6,361 bases of DNA from GWA2-44-9 sp964429675. GTDB lineage: Bacteria; Patescibacteriota; Minisyncoccia; 2-02-FULL-40-12; GWA2-44-9. Positions 1 to 5,304 of the stretch are shown in pieces. The notes beneath the pieces are model-generated. The model was not told the DNA's origin. It did no database searches and was given only the letters and a program-made list of their open reading frames with translations. The stretch covers positions 1 to 6,361 of the forward strand of contig CAYSDF010000045.1 of assembly GCA_964429675.1 (NCBI GenBank), in the 5' to 3' direction. How positions within the stretch are numbered: position 1 is the stretch's first letter; each line of letters opens with the position of its first letter. The position numbers were made by a program, and so were the translations under genes.

Positions 1-55
1 GACGGAAGTAATCTGAGTATTTATGGGGTAAAGCGGTGACAGGACCCCGTCGTGG

Positions 56-601
56 TTATATTTTCTTAATCTGCAAGAAATCCAGTTCAACTGGTGTCTC
101 ACGACCGAATATCGTCACTAACACCTTAACTCTTCCTCGCTCCATGTCAATCTCTGAAACCTTGCCATCAAAGTCCTTGAAAGGTCCGTCAGTAATCTTA
201 ACTCTATCTCCTACTTCCACATCAATCTTATACTTGGGCTCCTCAACTCCCATTCTCTTCATCAGAATATCTATCTCGGCGGAAGATAACGGTGTCGGGA
301 TAGTACCGGCTCCGATAAATCCTGTTACGTTTGGTGTATTTCTCACTACATACCAAGAATCATCATCAACTATCATTTCTACTAGAACATATCCGGGGTA
401 AATCTTCTCTTCAATAACTTCTCTTTTGCCGCCTTTTATCCTTATCTTTTTCTCTTTTGGAACAAGGACGTTAAAAATCTTATCTTCAAATCCAAGAGAC
501 TCAACTCTCTGCTTTAAATTGCGAGTGACATTATCCTCATAGCCTGAATAAGTATGGATAGCATACCACTGCCGCTCACCGGTTGTTACTTGTTTTGGCA
601 T
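56..601 (-). CDS. nusG: Transcription termination/antitermination factor NusG
   Basis: NusG binds the clamp helices of RNA polymerase, raises processivity, and links the polymerase to Rho or to the ribosome. The 181-aa length is normal for bacterial NusG. The NGN domain spans about residues 11-118, beginning with the typical WYAIHTYSGYE stretch and containing YPGYVLVEM near 68-76 and VRNTPNVTGFIG at 86-97. The C-terminal KOW domain covers about 127-181, with GDRVKITDGPFKDFDGKV at 131-148. The gene starts 3 nt after the secE stop codon, so the two are almost certainly co-transcribed, as in most bacteria. No clear Shine-Dalgarno precedes the ATG (upstream bases are GATAATAA), so translation probably depends on coupling to secE. 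rplK is the usual next gene, but only 55 bases remain in the window and they cannot show it. Confidence 0.97.
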   Translation of the reverse strand: MPKQVTTGERQWYAIHTYSGYEDNVTRNLKQRVESLGFEDKIFNVLVPKEKKIRIKGGKREVIEEKIYPGYVLVEMIVDDDSWYVVRNTPNVTGFIGAGTIPTPLSSAEIDILMKRMGVEEPKYKIDVEVGDRVKITDGPFKDFDGKVSEIDMERGRVKVLVTIFGRETPVELDFLQIKKI

Positions 602-604
602 TTA

Positions 605-790
605 TTATCGTACTAAAAATTTGGTTAATGCGGTCTCTAGTCCGAAATCAGCTAATCCCAAGAAAGCAGCTAGAAACAAGCTAAGGCCTACAACTACAAT
701 AGTGTATTGGATGGTCTGATTTCTGGTAGGCCAATTTACCTTGGATAATTCTACTTTAACGTCTTTTAGAAAGTTGATTAATTTATCCAT
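605..790 (-). CDS. secE: Preprotein translocase subunit SecE
   Basis: SecE is the small essential clamp subunit of the SecYEG protein-export channel in the cytoplasmic membrane. This 61-aa protein is the short single-span form found in most bacteria, unlike the three-span E. coli version. An amphipathic N-terminal helix carries the family signature VKVELSKVNWPTRNQT (residues 11-26). One membrane helix follows at about 29-48 (IVVVGLSLFLAAFLGLA), then a short C-terminal tail. It is first in the secE-nusG pair. The ATG has no Shine-Dalgarno; the bases just before it are CTCTCCGCAC. The start is supported by the fit of the N-terminus to the family. Upstream lies a long folded leader and a strong promoter at 984-1012. 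Confidence 0.95.
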   Translation of the reverse strand: MDKLINFLKDVKVELSKVNWPTRNQTIQYTIVVVGLSLFLAAFLGLADFGLETALTKFLVR

Positions 791-806
791 GTGCGGAGAG
801 GGCCCA

Positions 807-936
807 CAAACATTAAAGGTAAAGTTGTAATAAAGAAGTCCCGGGCCGCTGCTTTCGAGAAATTTGCTTCTTTATTATAACTTTACTGGTAACTGGATCC
901 CGCCCTGGCGGGATTTAATCCAGTTATTAATGTTTG
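807..936 (-). repeat. Large nested inverted-repeat element in the secE-nusG leader
   Basis: A 130-bp element fills most of the gap before secE. Its outer arms are a perfect 10-bp inverted repeat (807-816 CAAACATTAA with 927-936). Inside are two further hairpins. The first pairs 819-838 with 867-886, 19 of 20 positions Watson-Crick and one G-T, around a 28-nt loop that contains CCCGGG. The second pairs 891-896 AACTGG with 920-925, and encloses the palindrome at 897-914. Together they give a three-way junction. It would be transcribed as part of the 5' leader from the promoter at 984-1012, ending about 16 nt before the secE start. It could be a cis-acting RNA controlling secE-nusG, or a mobile miniature repeat that happens to sit there. 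It matches no riboswitch or T-box motif that I recognise. Confidence 0.8.
897..914. repeat. CCCGCC-nn-GGCGGG palindrome, copy 1
   Basis: ATCCCGCCCTGGCGGGAT, an 8-bp perfect inverted repeat with a 2-nt centre, nested in the larger secE leader element. The same core recurs at 3152-3167 and 6288-6303, each time in a gap or at a gene edge. Confidence 0.85.
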
Positions 937-952
937 GGGTCTCTGTTGCCAC

Positions 953-972
953 TTTAAAACGCCCTCGGGCGT
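953..972 (-). terminator. Short GC hairpin plus T-run, candidate gyrB terminator or leader attenuator
   Basis: On the minus strand ACGCCC-GA-GGGCGT (972 to 959) is followed by TTTAAA, the layout of a weak intrinsic terminator. It lies about 50 nt past the gyrB stop but also about 5 nt after the predicted start point of the secE-nusG transcript. It could end gyrB readthrough or act as an early pause or attenuation site. The two-nucleotide centre means the innermost pair would open in RNA. Confidence 0.45.
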
Positions 973-983
973 ATATAATTTAT

Positions 984-1012
984 ATCTTACTCCCCTACTT
1001 CATAAAAGTCAA
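984..1012 (-). promoter_or_regulatory. Sigma-70 type promoter for secE-nusG
   Basis: The -35 box TTGACT (1012-1007) and -10 box TAAGAT (989-984) are separated by exactly 17 nt on the minus strand, placing the transcript start near 977. The -35 box begins 7 nt after the gyrB stop codon. The predicted leader to the secE ATG is about 187 nt and holds the hairpin at 959-972 and the large inverted-repeat element. Confidence 0.75.
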
Positions 1013-1019
1013 CATGGAC

Positions 1020-3137
1020 TTAAATATCCAGATTTGAGACCGATTTGGCGTGGGTCTGGATGAATTTTCGGCGAGGCATCACTTCCGCACCCATTAAAAT
1101 ATCGAATATCTTGTCGGCCGCCTGAGCGTCTTCAACATTAACCTGAAGCAGCATCCTTTGCTGAGGATCTAATGTAGTCTCCCATAATTGATCGGGATTC
1201 ATTTCTCCCAAACCCTTGTAGCGCTGAATTGAGACACCAGCTATCTTAATATCTCCCTCGGCAACACCCACAGAAGCTTCGCCCTGTTCTTCTCCGCCAG
1301 CAGAAGAACCATCTAGGGCAGTTACTTCCCAGTCACTTCCCTTACCCGATTTTTTGCCTGACACTTTTGTTTTCTTTTCTTTGCTTGCTATACCTGCATC
1401 TTTTCTGAATTCGGCAATTACTTTTTCTTTCTCAGTGTCGCTATAAGCATAAGTAGCCTTGCCTCCCTTTGAAACTTTATATAAAGGCGGCTGGGCGATA
1501 TATAAATGGCCCCCGGCAATAATTTGTGGGAAATAGCGGTAGAATAGTGTCAGAAGCAAGGTACGTATGTGAGCGCCATCAACGTCGGCATCAGTCATAA
1601 TTATTATTTTGTGGTAGCGGAGTTTAGTTAAATCAAACTCTTCGGCAATAGCTGTGCCCATGGCAATGATAAGGTTGCGGATTTGTTCAGAAACAAGCAT
1701 TTTATCGACGCGAGCCTTTTCAACATTTAGAATCTTACCGCGCAAAGGCAATATCGCCTGAGTTCTACGATCACGGCCCATTTTAGAACTACCGCCGGCG
1801 CTATCTCCCTCTACGACAAAGAGTTCTGATTCCGATGGATCGCGGCTTGAGCAGTCAGCCAGCTTACCAGGCAAGGTCATGCCTTCCAATGCTCCCTTTC
1901 TCAATACCGTCTCTCTGGCCGCCTTAGCTGCCATACGGGCCTTAGAAGCAAGAATCACCTTATCCATGATGGATCTGGCATCATTTGGATTTCTCTCGAG
2001 CCAATCAGCAAATTCAACATTCATTACCGTTTCCACAGCAGCACGGGCCTCAGGTGTACCAAGTTTAGCCTTAGTCTGACCTTCGAACTGAGGTTCTTTC
2101 AATTTAACAGAGACTATTACTGTTAATCCTTCCCGAGCATCTTCACCGGAAAGATTGTCCTCTTTTTCTTTTAAGAATCCGTTCTTGCGGGCATAGTCGT
2201 TTAGCACTCTGGTAATAGAAGATCGAAACCCTGTAATATGAGTACCGCCTTCGGTAGTATGTACGTTGTTAGCAAAGGCCAGCTCCCGATTAGTGAGCTC
2301 TTCTGCATATTGCATCGCTACTTCGACAAAAATGCCATTCTGATCTTTGCCAACATAGAAAATATTTTTGTGTTTTGGTTCCTGACCGTGATTTAAAAAG
2401 GCGACATAAGAGCTGATGCCTCCTTCAAAATAAAAAGTATAGTCGTTTGAAGTTGAGACTTCTTTGTTGGTTCTTTTGCTGGTGTACTTTACGGGATTTC
2501 GCTCATCTTTGACTACTATCTTAACTCCCTTGGTCAAATAAGCCTGCTGGCGAAGATGATTTAGAATAGTTACCAAATCGTAATTAACATCTTTGAAAAT
2601 AGTGGGATCAAACTGGAAAGTTATTATGGTTCCCGTCTTATTGGTCTTGCCGACTTTTTTAACAGGGCCAGTGGGCTTTCCTATTTTGTATTCTTGGACA
2701 AAGATATCCGGCTTTCGATGAACCTCAGCCCTCATCCAAGTTGAAAGAGCATTTACTACAGACAATCCGACGCCGTGCAAACCGCCCGAAACTTTATAAG
2801 CACCGGAATCAAACTTACCGCCGGCGTGGAGAGTCGTGGCCGCTAATTCTAAGGCTGACTTCTTCAGTTTAGGATGGAGATCCGTGGGGATACCTCGGCC
2901 GTCATCAGTCACTCTTACTTTGTTGTCAGGCATCAAAACAACTTCTATGTTCCTGGCATAACCAGCCATAGCTTCATCTAAAGAATTATCAAAGACCTCC
3001 CATATTAAGTGGTGGAGTCCATCTATGCCCGTAGAACCGATATACATTCCCGGTCGCTTCCTGACCGGCTCAAGACCCTCCAGGACCTGGATATCTTTAG
3101 CTGTATAATCTGATTTTTTAACCTCTTTTTCAGCCAT
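1020..3137 (-). CDS. gyrB: DNA gyrase subunit B
   Basis: GyrB is the ATPase and Toprim subunit of the GyrA2GyrB2 type IIA topoisomerase that introduces negative supercoils. The 705-aa chain shows the full domain order. The GHKL ATPase has EVFDNSLDEA at 47-56, DDGRGIP at 78-84 and GGLHGVGLSVVNALS at 118-132. The transducer has the QTK loop at 354-356. The Toprim domain has PGKLADC at 423-429, the catalytic-acid motif EGDSAGG at 443-449 and TDADVDGAHI at 515-524. The tail has RYKGLGEMNPDQLWETT at 639-655 and ends KSVSNLDI. GyrB rather than ParE is favoured by the RTQAILPLRGKILNVEKAR segment and the QLWETT tail. About 50 residues (581-633), rich in Lys, Gly and Ser and then acidic, are inserted between Toprim and tail. 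No Shine-Dalgarno precedes the ATG; a promoter lies at 3184-3212. Confidence 0.97.
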   Translation of the reverse strand: MAEKEVKKSDYTAKDIQVLEGLEPVRKRPGMYIGSTGIDGLHHLIWEVFDNSLDEAMAGYARNIEVVLMPDNKVRVTDDGRGIPTDLHPKLKKSALELAATTLHAGGKFDSGAYKVSGGLHGVGLSVVNALSTWMRAEVHRKPDIFVQEYKIGKPTGPVKKVGKTNKTGTIITFQFDPTIFKDVNYDLVTILNHLRQQAYLTKGVKIVVKDERNPVKYTSKRTNKEVSTSNDYTFYFEGGISSYVAFLNHGQEPKHKNIFYVGKDQNGIFVEVAMQYAEELTNRELAFANNVHTTEGGTHITGFRSSITRVLNDYARKNGFLKEKEDNLSGEDAREGLTVIVSVKLKEPQFEGQTKAKLGTPEARAAVETVMNVEFADWLERNPNDARSIMDKVILASKARMAAKAARETVLRKGALEGMTLPGKLADCSSRDPSESELFVVEGDSAGGSSKMGRDRRTQAILPLRGKILNVEKARVDKMLVSEQIRNLIIAMGTAIAEEFDLTKLRYHKIIIMTDADVDGAHIRTLLLTLFYRYFPQIIAGGHLYIAQPPLYKVSKGGKATYAYSDTEKEKVIAEFRKDAGIASKEKKTKVSGKKSGKGSDWEVTALDGSSAGGEEQGEASVGVAEGDIKIAGVSIQRYKGLGEMNPDQLWETTLDPQQRMLLQVNVEDAQAADKIFDILMGAEVMPRRKFIQTHAKSVSNLDI

Positions 3138-3151
3138 ATTTCAAACTAGTA

Positions 3152-3167
3152 TCCCGCCTTGGCGGGA
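3152..3167. repeat. CCCGCC-nn-GGCGGG palindrome, copy 2, in the gyrB leader
   Basis: TCCCGCCTTGGCGGGA, a perfect 7-bp inverted repeat flanked by TAGT and ACTA that extend the stem past a one-base bulge. It lies within the predicted 40-nt 5' leader of gyrB, ending 14 nt before the start codon, so it would fold as a hairpin in the mRNA. Confidence 0.85.
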
Positions 3168-3183
3168 CTATTTAACTATCTTA

Positions 3184-3212
3184 ATTATAGCATTTGGCAG
3201 CCCTTAAAGCAA
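3184..3212 (-). promoter_or_regulatory. Extended -10 sigma-70 promoter for gyrB
   Basis: Minus-strand TTGCTT (3212-3207), a 17-nt spacer, then a consensus TATAAT (3189-3184) preceded by TGC, giving an extended -10. The predicted start is near 3177, 40 nt ahead of the gyrB ATG. It begins about 20 nt after the PheRS stop codon, and I see no convincing terminator between them, so readthrough from the upstream gene is possible. Confidence 0.75.
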
Positions 3213-3232
3213 CCCAAATTTGTGGTTAATTT

Positions 3233-4378
3233 TTAGCGCAATTCTGCCTTAAATTGCTTGGCAGTTTCAGAGTAGATTTTGGCCTGAATTGGGTCTATCT
3301 CTTCAGTGGTAAGAGTGCGCTCGTTGGAGCGATAGACGATGCGATAGGTATAGCTGATTTTGTCTTTGCCAAATTTATCAACATTCTCATATTTATCCAG
3401 AAGCTCAACCTGCTCAACCAAATCCCCTCCCATGTCGCGGATGAGATCAAAATAATTATTAGGCACAAAGCTTTTATCTACGACAAAAGAAATATCTCTG
3501 GTAATAGGCGGGAACTTTGAAACCTCCTTGAATTTATTGCCCAATTTTAGTTGCTTCTTAACTCTCTGGTCATCGGACCACAGTAACCGAATATCAGGCA
3601 ACTCCATACTGACCATCGCTAGTCGCTCGATCCCAGGACCGAATGCCCAGCCGTTCCATTTTGATGAATCGACGCCAAATTTTTCTAACACACTCCCCTT
3701 CACTACGCCACTTCCTAGAACCTCCAGCCATGCGCCATTTTTCTCTATCTCCATTTGAAGTGATGGGTCAGTATAGGGAAAAGTGTCGGGAAATATTTTT
3801 AACGGAATATCAGGGCCGAAAACCGCCCGGGCAATTCCCCGTAATGCATGCTCCAAATCTTTCAATCCGATTATTTTTTTATCTTTTGGCGCTAAATACC
3901 AGCCGTCTATCTGATGGAATACATTCATGTGGTGGCGATCAATCTCATCCTTACGATACACCTTGCCGAAGCAAAAACAACCGACCGGCTCGCCAGCGGC
4001 CATGCGCTTTTTAACCTCCGGATCTTGCAAATAGTAGTACCACATTACTGTCGTATGGGTGCGCAGAATATGATTGTCATCCACGTAATAGGTATCAGAT
4101 TTTGAACGAGCCGGGTGATCAGTGGGAAAATCAAATAGATCAAAACTGATATCCGCCGGCACAATTTCGGGCACTTTAATAACGTCGAATCCCTTAAAGT
4201 CGGGCAGGGCAAGGACTCGTTGAACCACTTCATAAATCGGGCTGCCGGGCGTGCGCGACAAATCTGGCATGTTTAAAAATCTCTTCATCCTCTCACTCTC
4301 GGGGTCATGCCTAGCTTCCAGCTGCTTCCTAAGCATTTTCTCTCCTTCGGAATTTATTGTGATTTGATTAGTCTTCAT
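3233..4378 (-). CDS. pheS: Single-chain, mitochondrial-type phenylalanyl-tRNA synthetase (PheS core fused to anticodon-binding domain)
   Basis: The enzyme charges tRNA-Phe with phenylalanine using ATP. Class II signatures are present: HPAR at 88-91 with SDTYYV; motif 2, FGKVYRKDEIDRHHMNVFHQ, at 137-156; and motif 3, GWAFGPGIERLAM, at 243-255. Unlike normal bacterial PheS, it lacks the long N-terminal coiled coil. After the core, residues about 288-381 form an FDX-ACB anticodon-binding domain (SKFPPITRDISF at 287-298, GGDLVEQVELLDKY at 317-330, YTYRIVYRSNERTLT at 343-357), which in bacteria normally ends PheT. This order, and the wording PDIRLLW and GGDLVE, match the monomeric mitochondrial enzyme as I remember it. 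The 381-aa length also fits. No pheT is in the window. The ATG at 4378 overlaps the upstream gene by 11 nt. Met15 (4336) has a much better Shine-Dalgarno and may be the true start, giving 367 aa. Confidence 0.93.
   Translation of the reverse strand: MKTNQITINSEGEKMLRKQLEARHDPESERMKRFLNMPDLSRTPGSPIYEVVQRVLALPDFKGFDVIKVPEIVPADISFDLFDFPTDHPARSKSDTYYVDDNHILRTHTTVMWYYYLQDPEVKKRMAAGEPVGCFCFGKVYRKDEIDRHHMNVFHQIDGWYLAPKDKKIIGLKDLEHALRGIARAVFGPDIPLKIFPDTFPYTDPSLQMEIEKNGAWLEVLGSGVVKGSVLEKFGVDSSKWNGWAFGPGIERLAMVSMELPDIRLLWSDDQRVKKQLKLGNKFKEVSKFPPITRDISFVVDKSFVPNNYFDLIRDMGGDLVEQVELLDKYENVDKFGKDKISYTYRIVYRSNERTLTTEEIDPIQAKIYSETAKQFKAELR
4341..4347 (-). promoter_or_regulatory. Strong Shine-Dalgarno inside the PheRS reading frame
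   Basis: Minus-strand AAGGAGA lies 4 nt before an in-frame ATG at 4336 (the AAGGAG core is 5 nt away). The first ATG at 4378 has only AAGAAG close by. Few genes here have a Shine-Dalgarno, so this one argues for the downstream start or for two starts. Confidence 0.6.
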
Positions 4379-4571
4379 GTCTTCTTAAGATCTTTATTAT
4401 CATAGATAGAGTTAAAATAAAACACGTGGTAAACATTATCAACGAGGCCAGGAACAGGGACTTTATTAAAAAACTGGCTTGATACGGGTCAAAACTTGTA
4501 GCGATAATACCTAAACCTATGCCGAATAGAATAGTAACCAGGGTGCTTATTAAAATATATAAACGAGGCAT
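4368..4571 (-). CDS. Small two-helix membrane protein, function unknown
   Basis: A 67-aa protein I do not recognise. It has two strongly hydrophobic stretches, residues 4-25 (from LYILISTLVT to GLGIIAT) and about 34-60 (from FLIKSLFLAS to LTLSMIIK), joined by a short polar link with DPYQ. The C-terminus is basic (KILRRHED), suggesting a cytoplasmic end. No signal peptide or enzymatic motif is visible. Its last 11 nt overlap the first ATG of the PheRS gene, so the two are probably one transcript with possible translational coupling. A predicted promoter (4577-4605) places the transcript start at the ATG itself, and there is no Shine-Dalgarno, so the message is probably leaderless. The neighbourhood does not give a function. 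Confidence 0.75.
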   Translation of the reverse strand: MPRLYILISTLVTILFGIGLGIIATSFDPYQASFLIKSLFLASLIMFTTCFILTLSMIIKILRRHED

Positions 4572-4576
4572 GTCTT

Positions 4577-4605
4577 ATGATATCAATTCGGAGAATTAGG
4601 GGCAA
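4577..4605 (-). promoter_or_regulatory. Extended -10 promoter, predicted leaderless transcript
   Basis: Minus-strand TTGCCC (4605-4600), 17-nt spacer, TATCAT (4582-4577) preceded by TGA. The -10 box ends 5 nt before the ATG, so the expected start point (4570-4571) falls on the start codon. The -35 box touches the T-run of the terminator just upstream. Confidence 0.6.
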
Positions 4606-4631
4606 ATAAAAAAGTGCGGGGTTGCCGCACT
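4604..4631 (-). terminator. Intrinsic terminator after the 121-aa gene
   Basis: On the minus strand AGTGCGG-CAACC-CCGCACT (4631-4613) is followed by TTTTTATTT. A perfect 7-bp GC-rich stem, five-base loop and T-run make this a textbook intrinsic terminator. The stop codon TAG of the upstream gene (4632-4630) overlaps the stem base. Confidence 0.9.
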
Positions 4632-4995
4632 ATGGAAAAATGTGTTCATGGACTTTTTCGTAACCTTTTTCAGTAAGCACGAAGCGCCATGCATGTTTAA
4701 GAATTTCTTCGGAGCTAAAAACCCTCAGTCTACAGCATTCACATTTGAAACCATTGGCCTCTATCCAGCCATCACGAAACATTTCTTTTACCATAGTATC
4801 CACATCTTCCCTGGTAACTTTGTGATGATATTCTTTTTGAATATAATTGTGATCTAGACGACTTTCAACTTCGTAATACAAGTCAGCGACATTAGCGTTA
4901 TGATAAATGCGGTCCAGTAGGCAGCTTTTTACTGCGCTTTGCCAGCTGTTCACGACAATTGGTTCCCTACCGCCTTCTCTGATGACTGATGCCAT
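4630..4995 (-). CDS. Uncharacterised 121-aa protein, possibly winged-helix
   Basis: I do not recognise this family. The 121-aa protein is soluble, with no signal peptide or membrane segment. A helical N-terminal half runs from about residue 15 to 55. It is followed by VTREDVDTMVKEMFRDGWIEANGF (60-83), which reads like a helix-turn-helix recognition segment. Then come strand-like stretches around CECCRLRVF (85-93) and WRFVLTEKGYEKV (102-114). The ending LTEKGYEKV resembles the wing of winged-helix proteins, so a DNA- or RNA-binding role is possible but unproved. The CxCC cluster plus nearby histidines could bind a metal. The start is well supported: AAGGGG sits 5 nt before the ATG, and an extended -10 promoter lies about 30 nt upstream. 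It is a single-gene unit closed by its own terminator. Confidence 0.8.
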   Translation of the reverse strand: MASVIREGGREPIVVNSWQSAVKSCLLDRIYHNANVADLYYEVESRLDHNYIQKEYHHKVTREDVDTMVKEMFRDGWIEANGFKCECCRLRVFSSEEILKHAWRFVLTEKGYEKVHEHIFP

Positions 4996-5027
4996 AACTT
5001 CCCCTTGTCAAAAATCTAAGCGAGATT

Positions 5028-5055
5028 ATTATATCACAAGTTTTTTATTTTACAA
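5028..5055 (-). promoter_or_regulatory. Extended -10 promoter for the 121-aa gene
   Basis: Minus-strand TTGTAA (5055-5050), a 16-nt spacer, then consensus TATAAT (5033-5028) preceded by TGA. The predicted start is near 5021, giving a short leader of about 26 nt that carries the AAGGGG Shine-Dalgarno. Confidence 0.7.
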
Positions 5056-5065
5056 TAAAAGTTAT

Positions 5066-5082
5066 GGGGACGACGGGACTCG
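5066..5082. repeat. Partial copy of the tRNA-Asp 3' end (att-like direct repeat)
   Basis: GGGGACGACGGGACTCG matches 5306-5322, the acceptor 3' strand and T-arm of tRNA-Asp, at 16 of 17 positions in the same orientation. The copies are 240 bp apart, and similarity stops abruptly on both sides. Duplication of a tRNA 3' end is the usual scar of tyrosine-integrase elements, but no integrase is present, so this could also be a fragment of a decayed second tRNA. Confidence 0.7.
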
Positions 5083-5265
5083 CTTTCAGCTTGAATTTTC
5101 TTCCGAAAATTCAGCTTCAAGTCCCAGTCTCGCGGCAACTTTCGGAGGCGATTCCCAGGAAGTTCCTCCTGTGAACCTTCGCCTTGACCCATTGCGAAAG
5201 TTGCATCGCTCCGACTTTCGAGTCCGGACGCGAGACAAGCAGTTGTCTCGCTCCGTCCCTCACAC
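5083..5265. other. Hairpin-rich segment without a convincing gene
   Basis: This gap between the tRNA terminator and the next promoter is dense in inverted repeats. They are: GAATTTTC-TTCC-GAAAATTC (5093-5112); 5156-5160 with 5167-5171; CGAAAGT (5195-5201) with 5214-5220; and GCGAGACAA-GCAG-TTGTCTCGC (5230-5251), extended by GGAC/GTCC. Longer-range arms also pair: 5127-5134 with 5229-5236 (8 bp) and 5135-5144 with 5195-5204 (10 bp). These long-range stems are mutually compatible but compete with the local hairpins. A reading frame crosses the region on the minus strand, but it begins inside the tRNA and has no recognisable protein features. It may be a noncoding RNA or a miniature element. Confidence 0.65.
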
Positions 5266-5300
5266 AATAAATTAACCCCGTTTGGCGGGGTTAATTTATT
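5266..5300. terminator. Perfect 15-bp stem terminator after tRNA-Asp
   Basis: Arms 5266-5280 (AATAAATTAACCCCG) and 5286-5300 are perfectly complementary around a 5-nt loop. The A/T-rich base gives T-rich flanks in either direction, so it could work both ways. On the minus strand it begins 4 nt past the discriminator base of the tRNA. Confidence 0.85.
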
Positions 5301-5304
5301 GATG

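Noticed and set aside
1..55. A terminator or the start of rplK downstream of nusG
   Set aside because: GGGGT at 25-29 can pair with ACCCC at 44-48, but no T-run follows on the minus strand, and 55 bases show no start codon with a ribosome-binding site or recognisable L11 sequence.
36..401. Plus-strand reading frames opposite nusG, gyrB, pheS, the 121-aa gene and the hairpin segment
   Set aside because: They lie antisense to well-supported genes or across structured noncoding DNA, with no domain, no promoter and no ribosome-binding site.
791..1019. A tRNA-Trp gene or T-box leader before secE
   Set aside because: tRNA-Trp often precedes secE, but no cloverleaf with a TTCGA T arm is present, and no T-box sequence or specifier loop is visible; the folding is the nested inverted repeat instead.
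4045..4233. A 62-aa minus-strand frame inside the PheRS gene
   Set aside because: It is an out-of-frame shadow of a strongly conserved synthetase sequence with no start signal.
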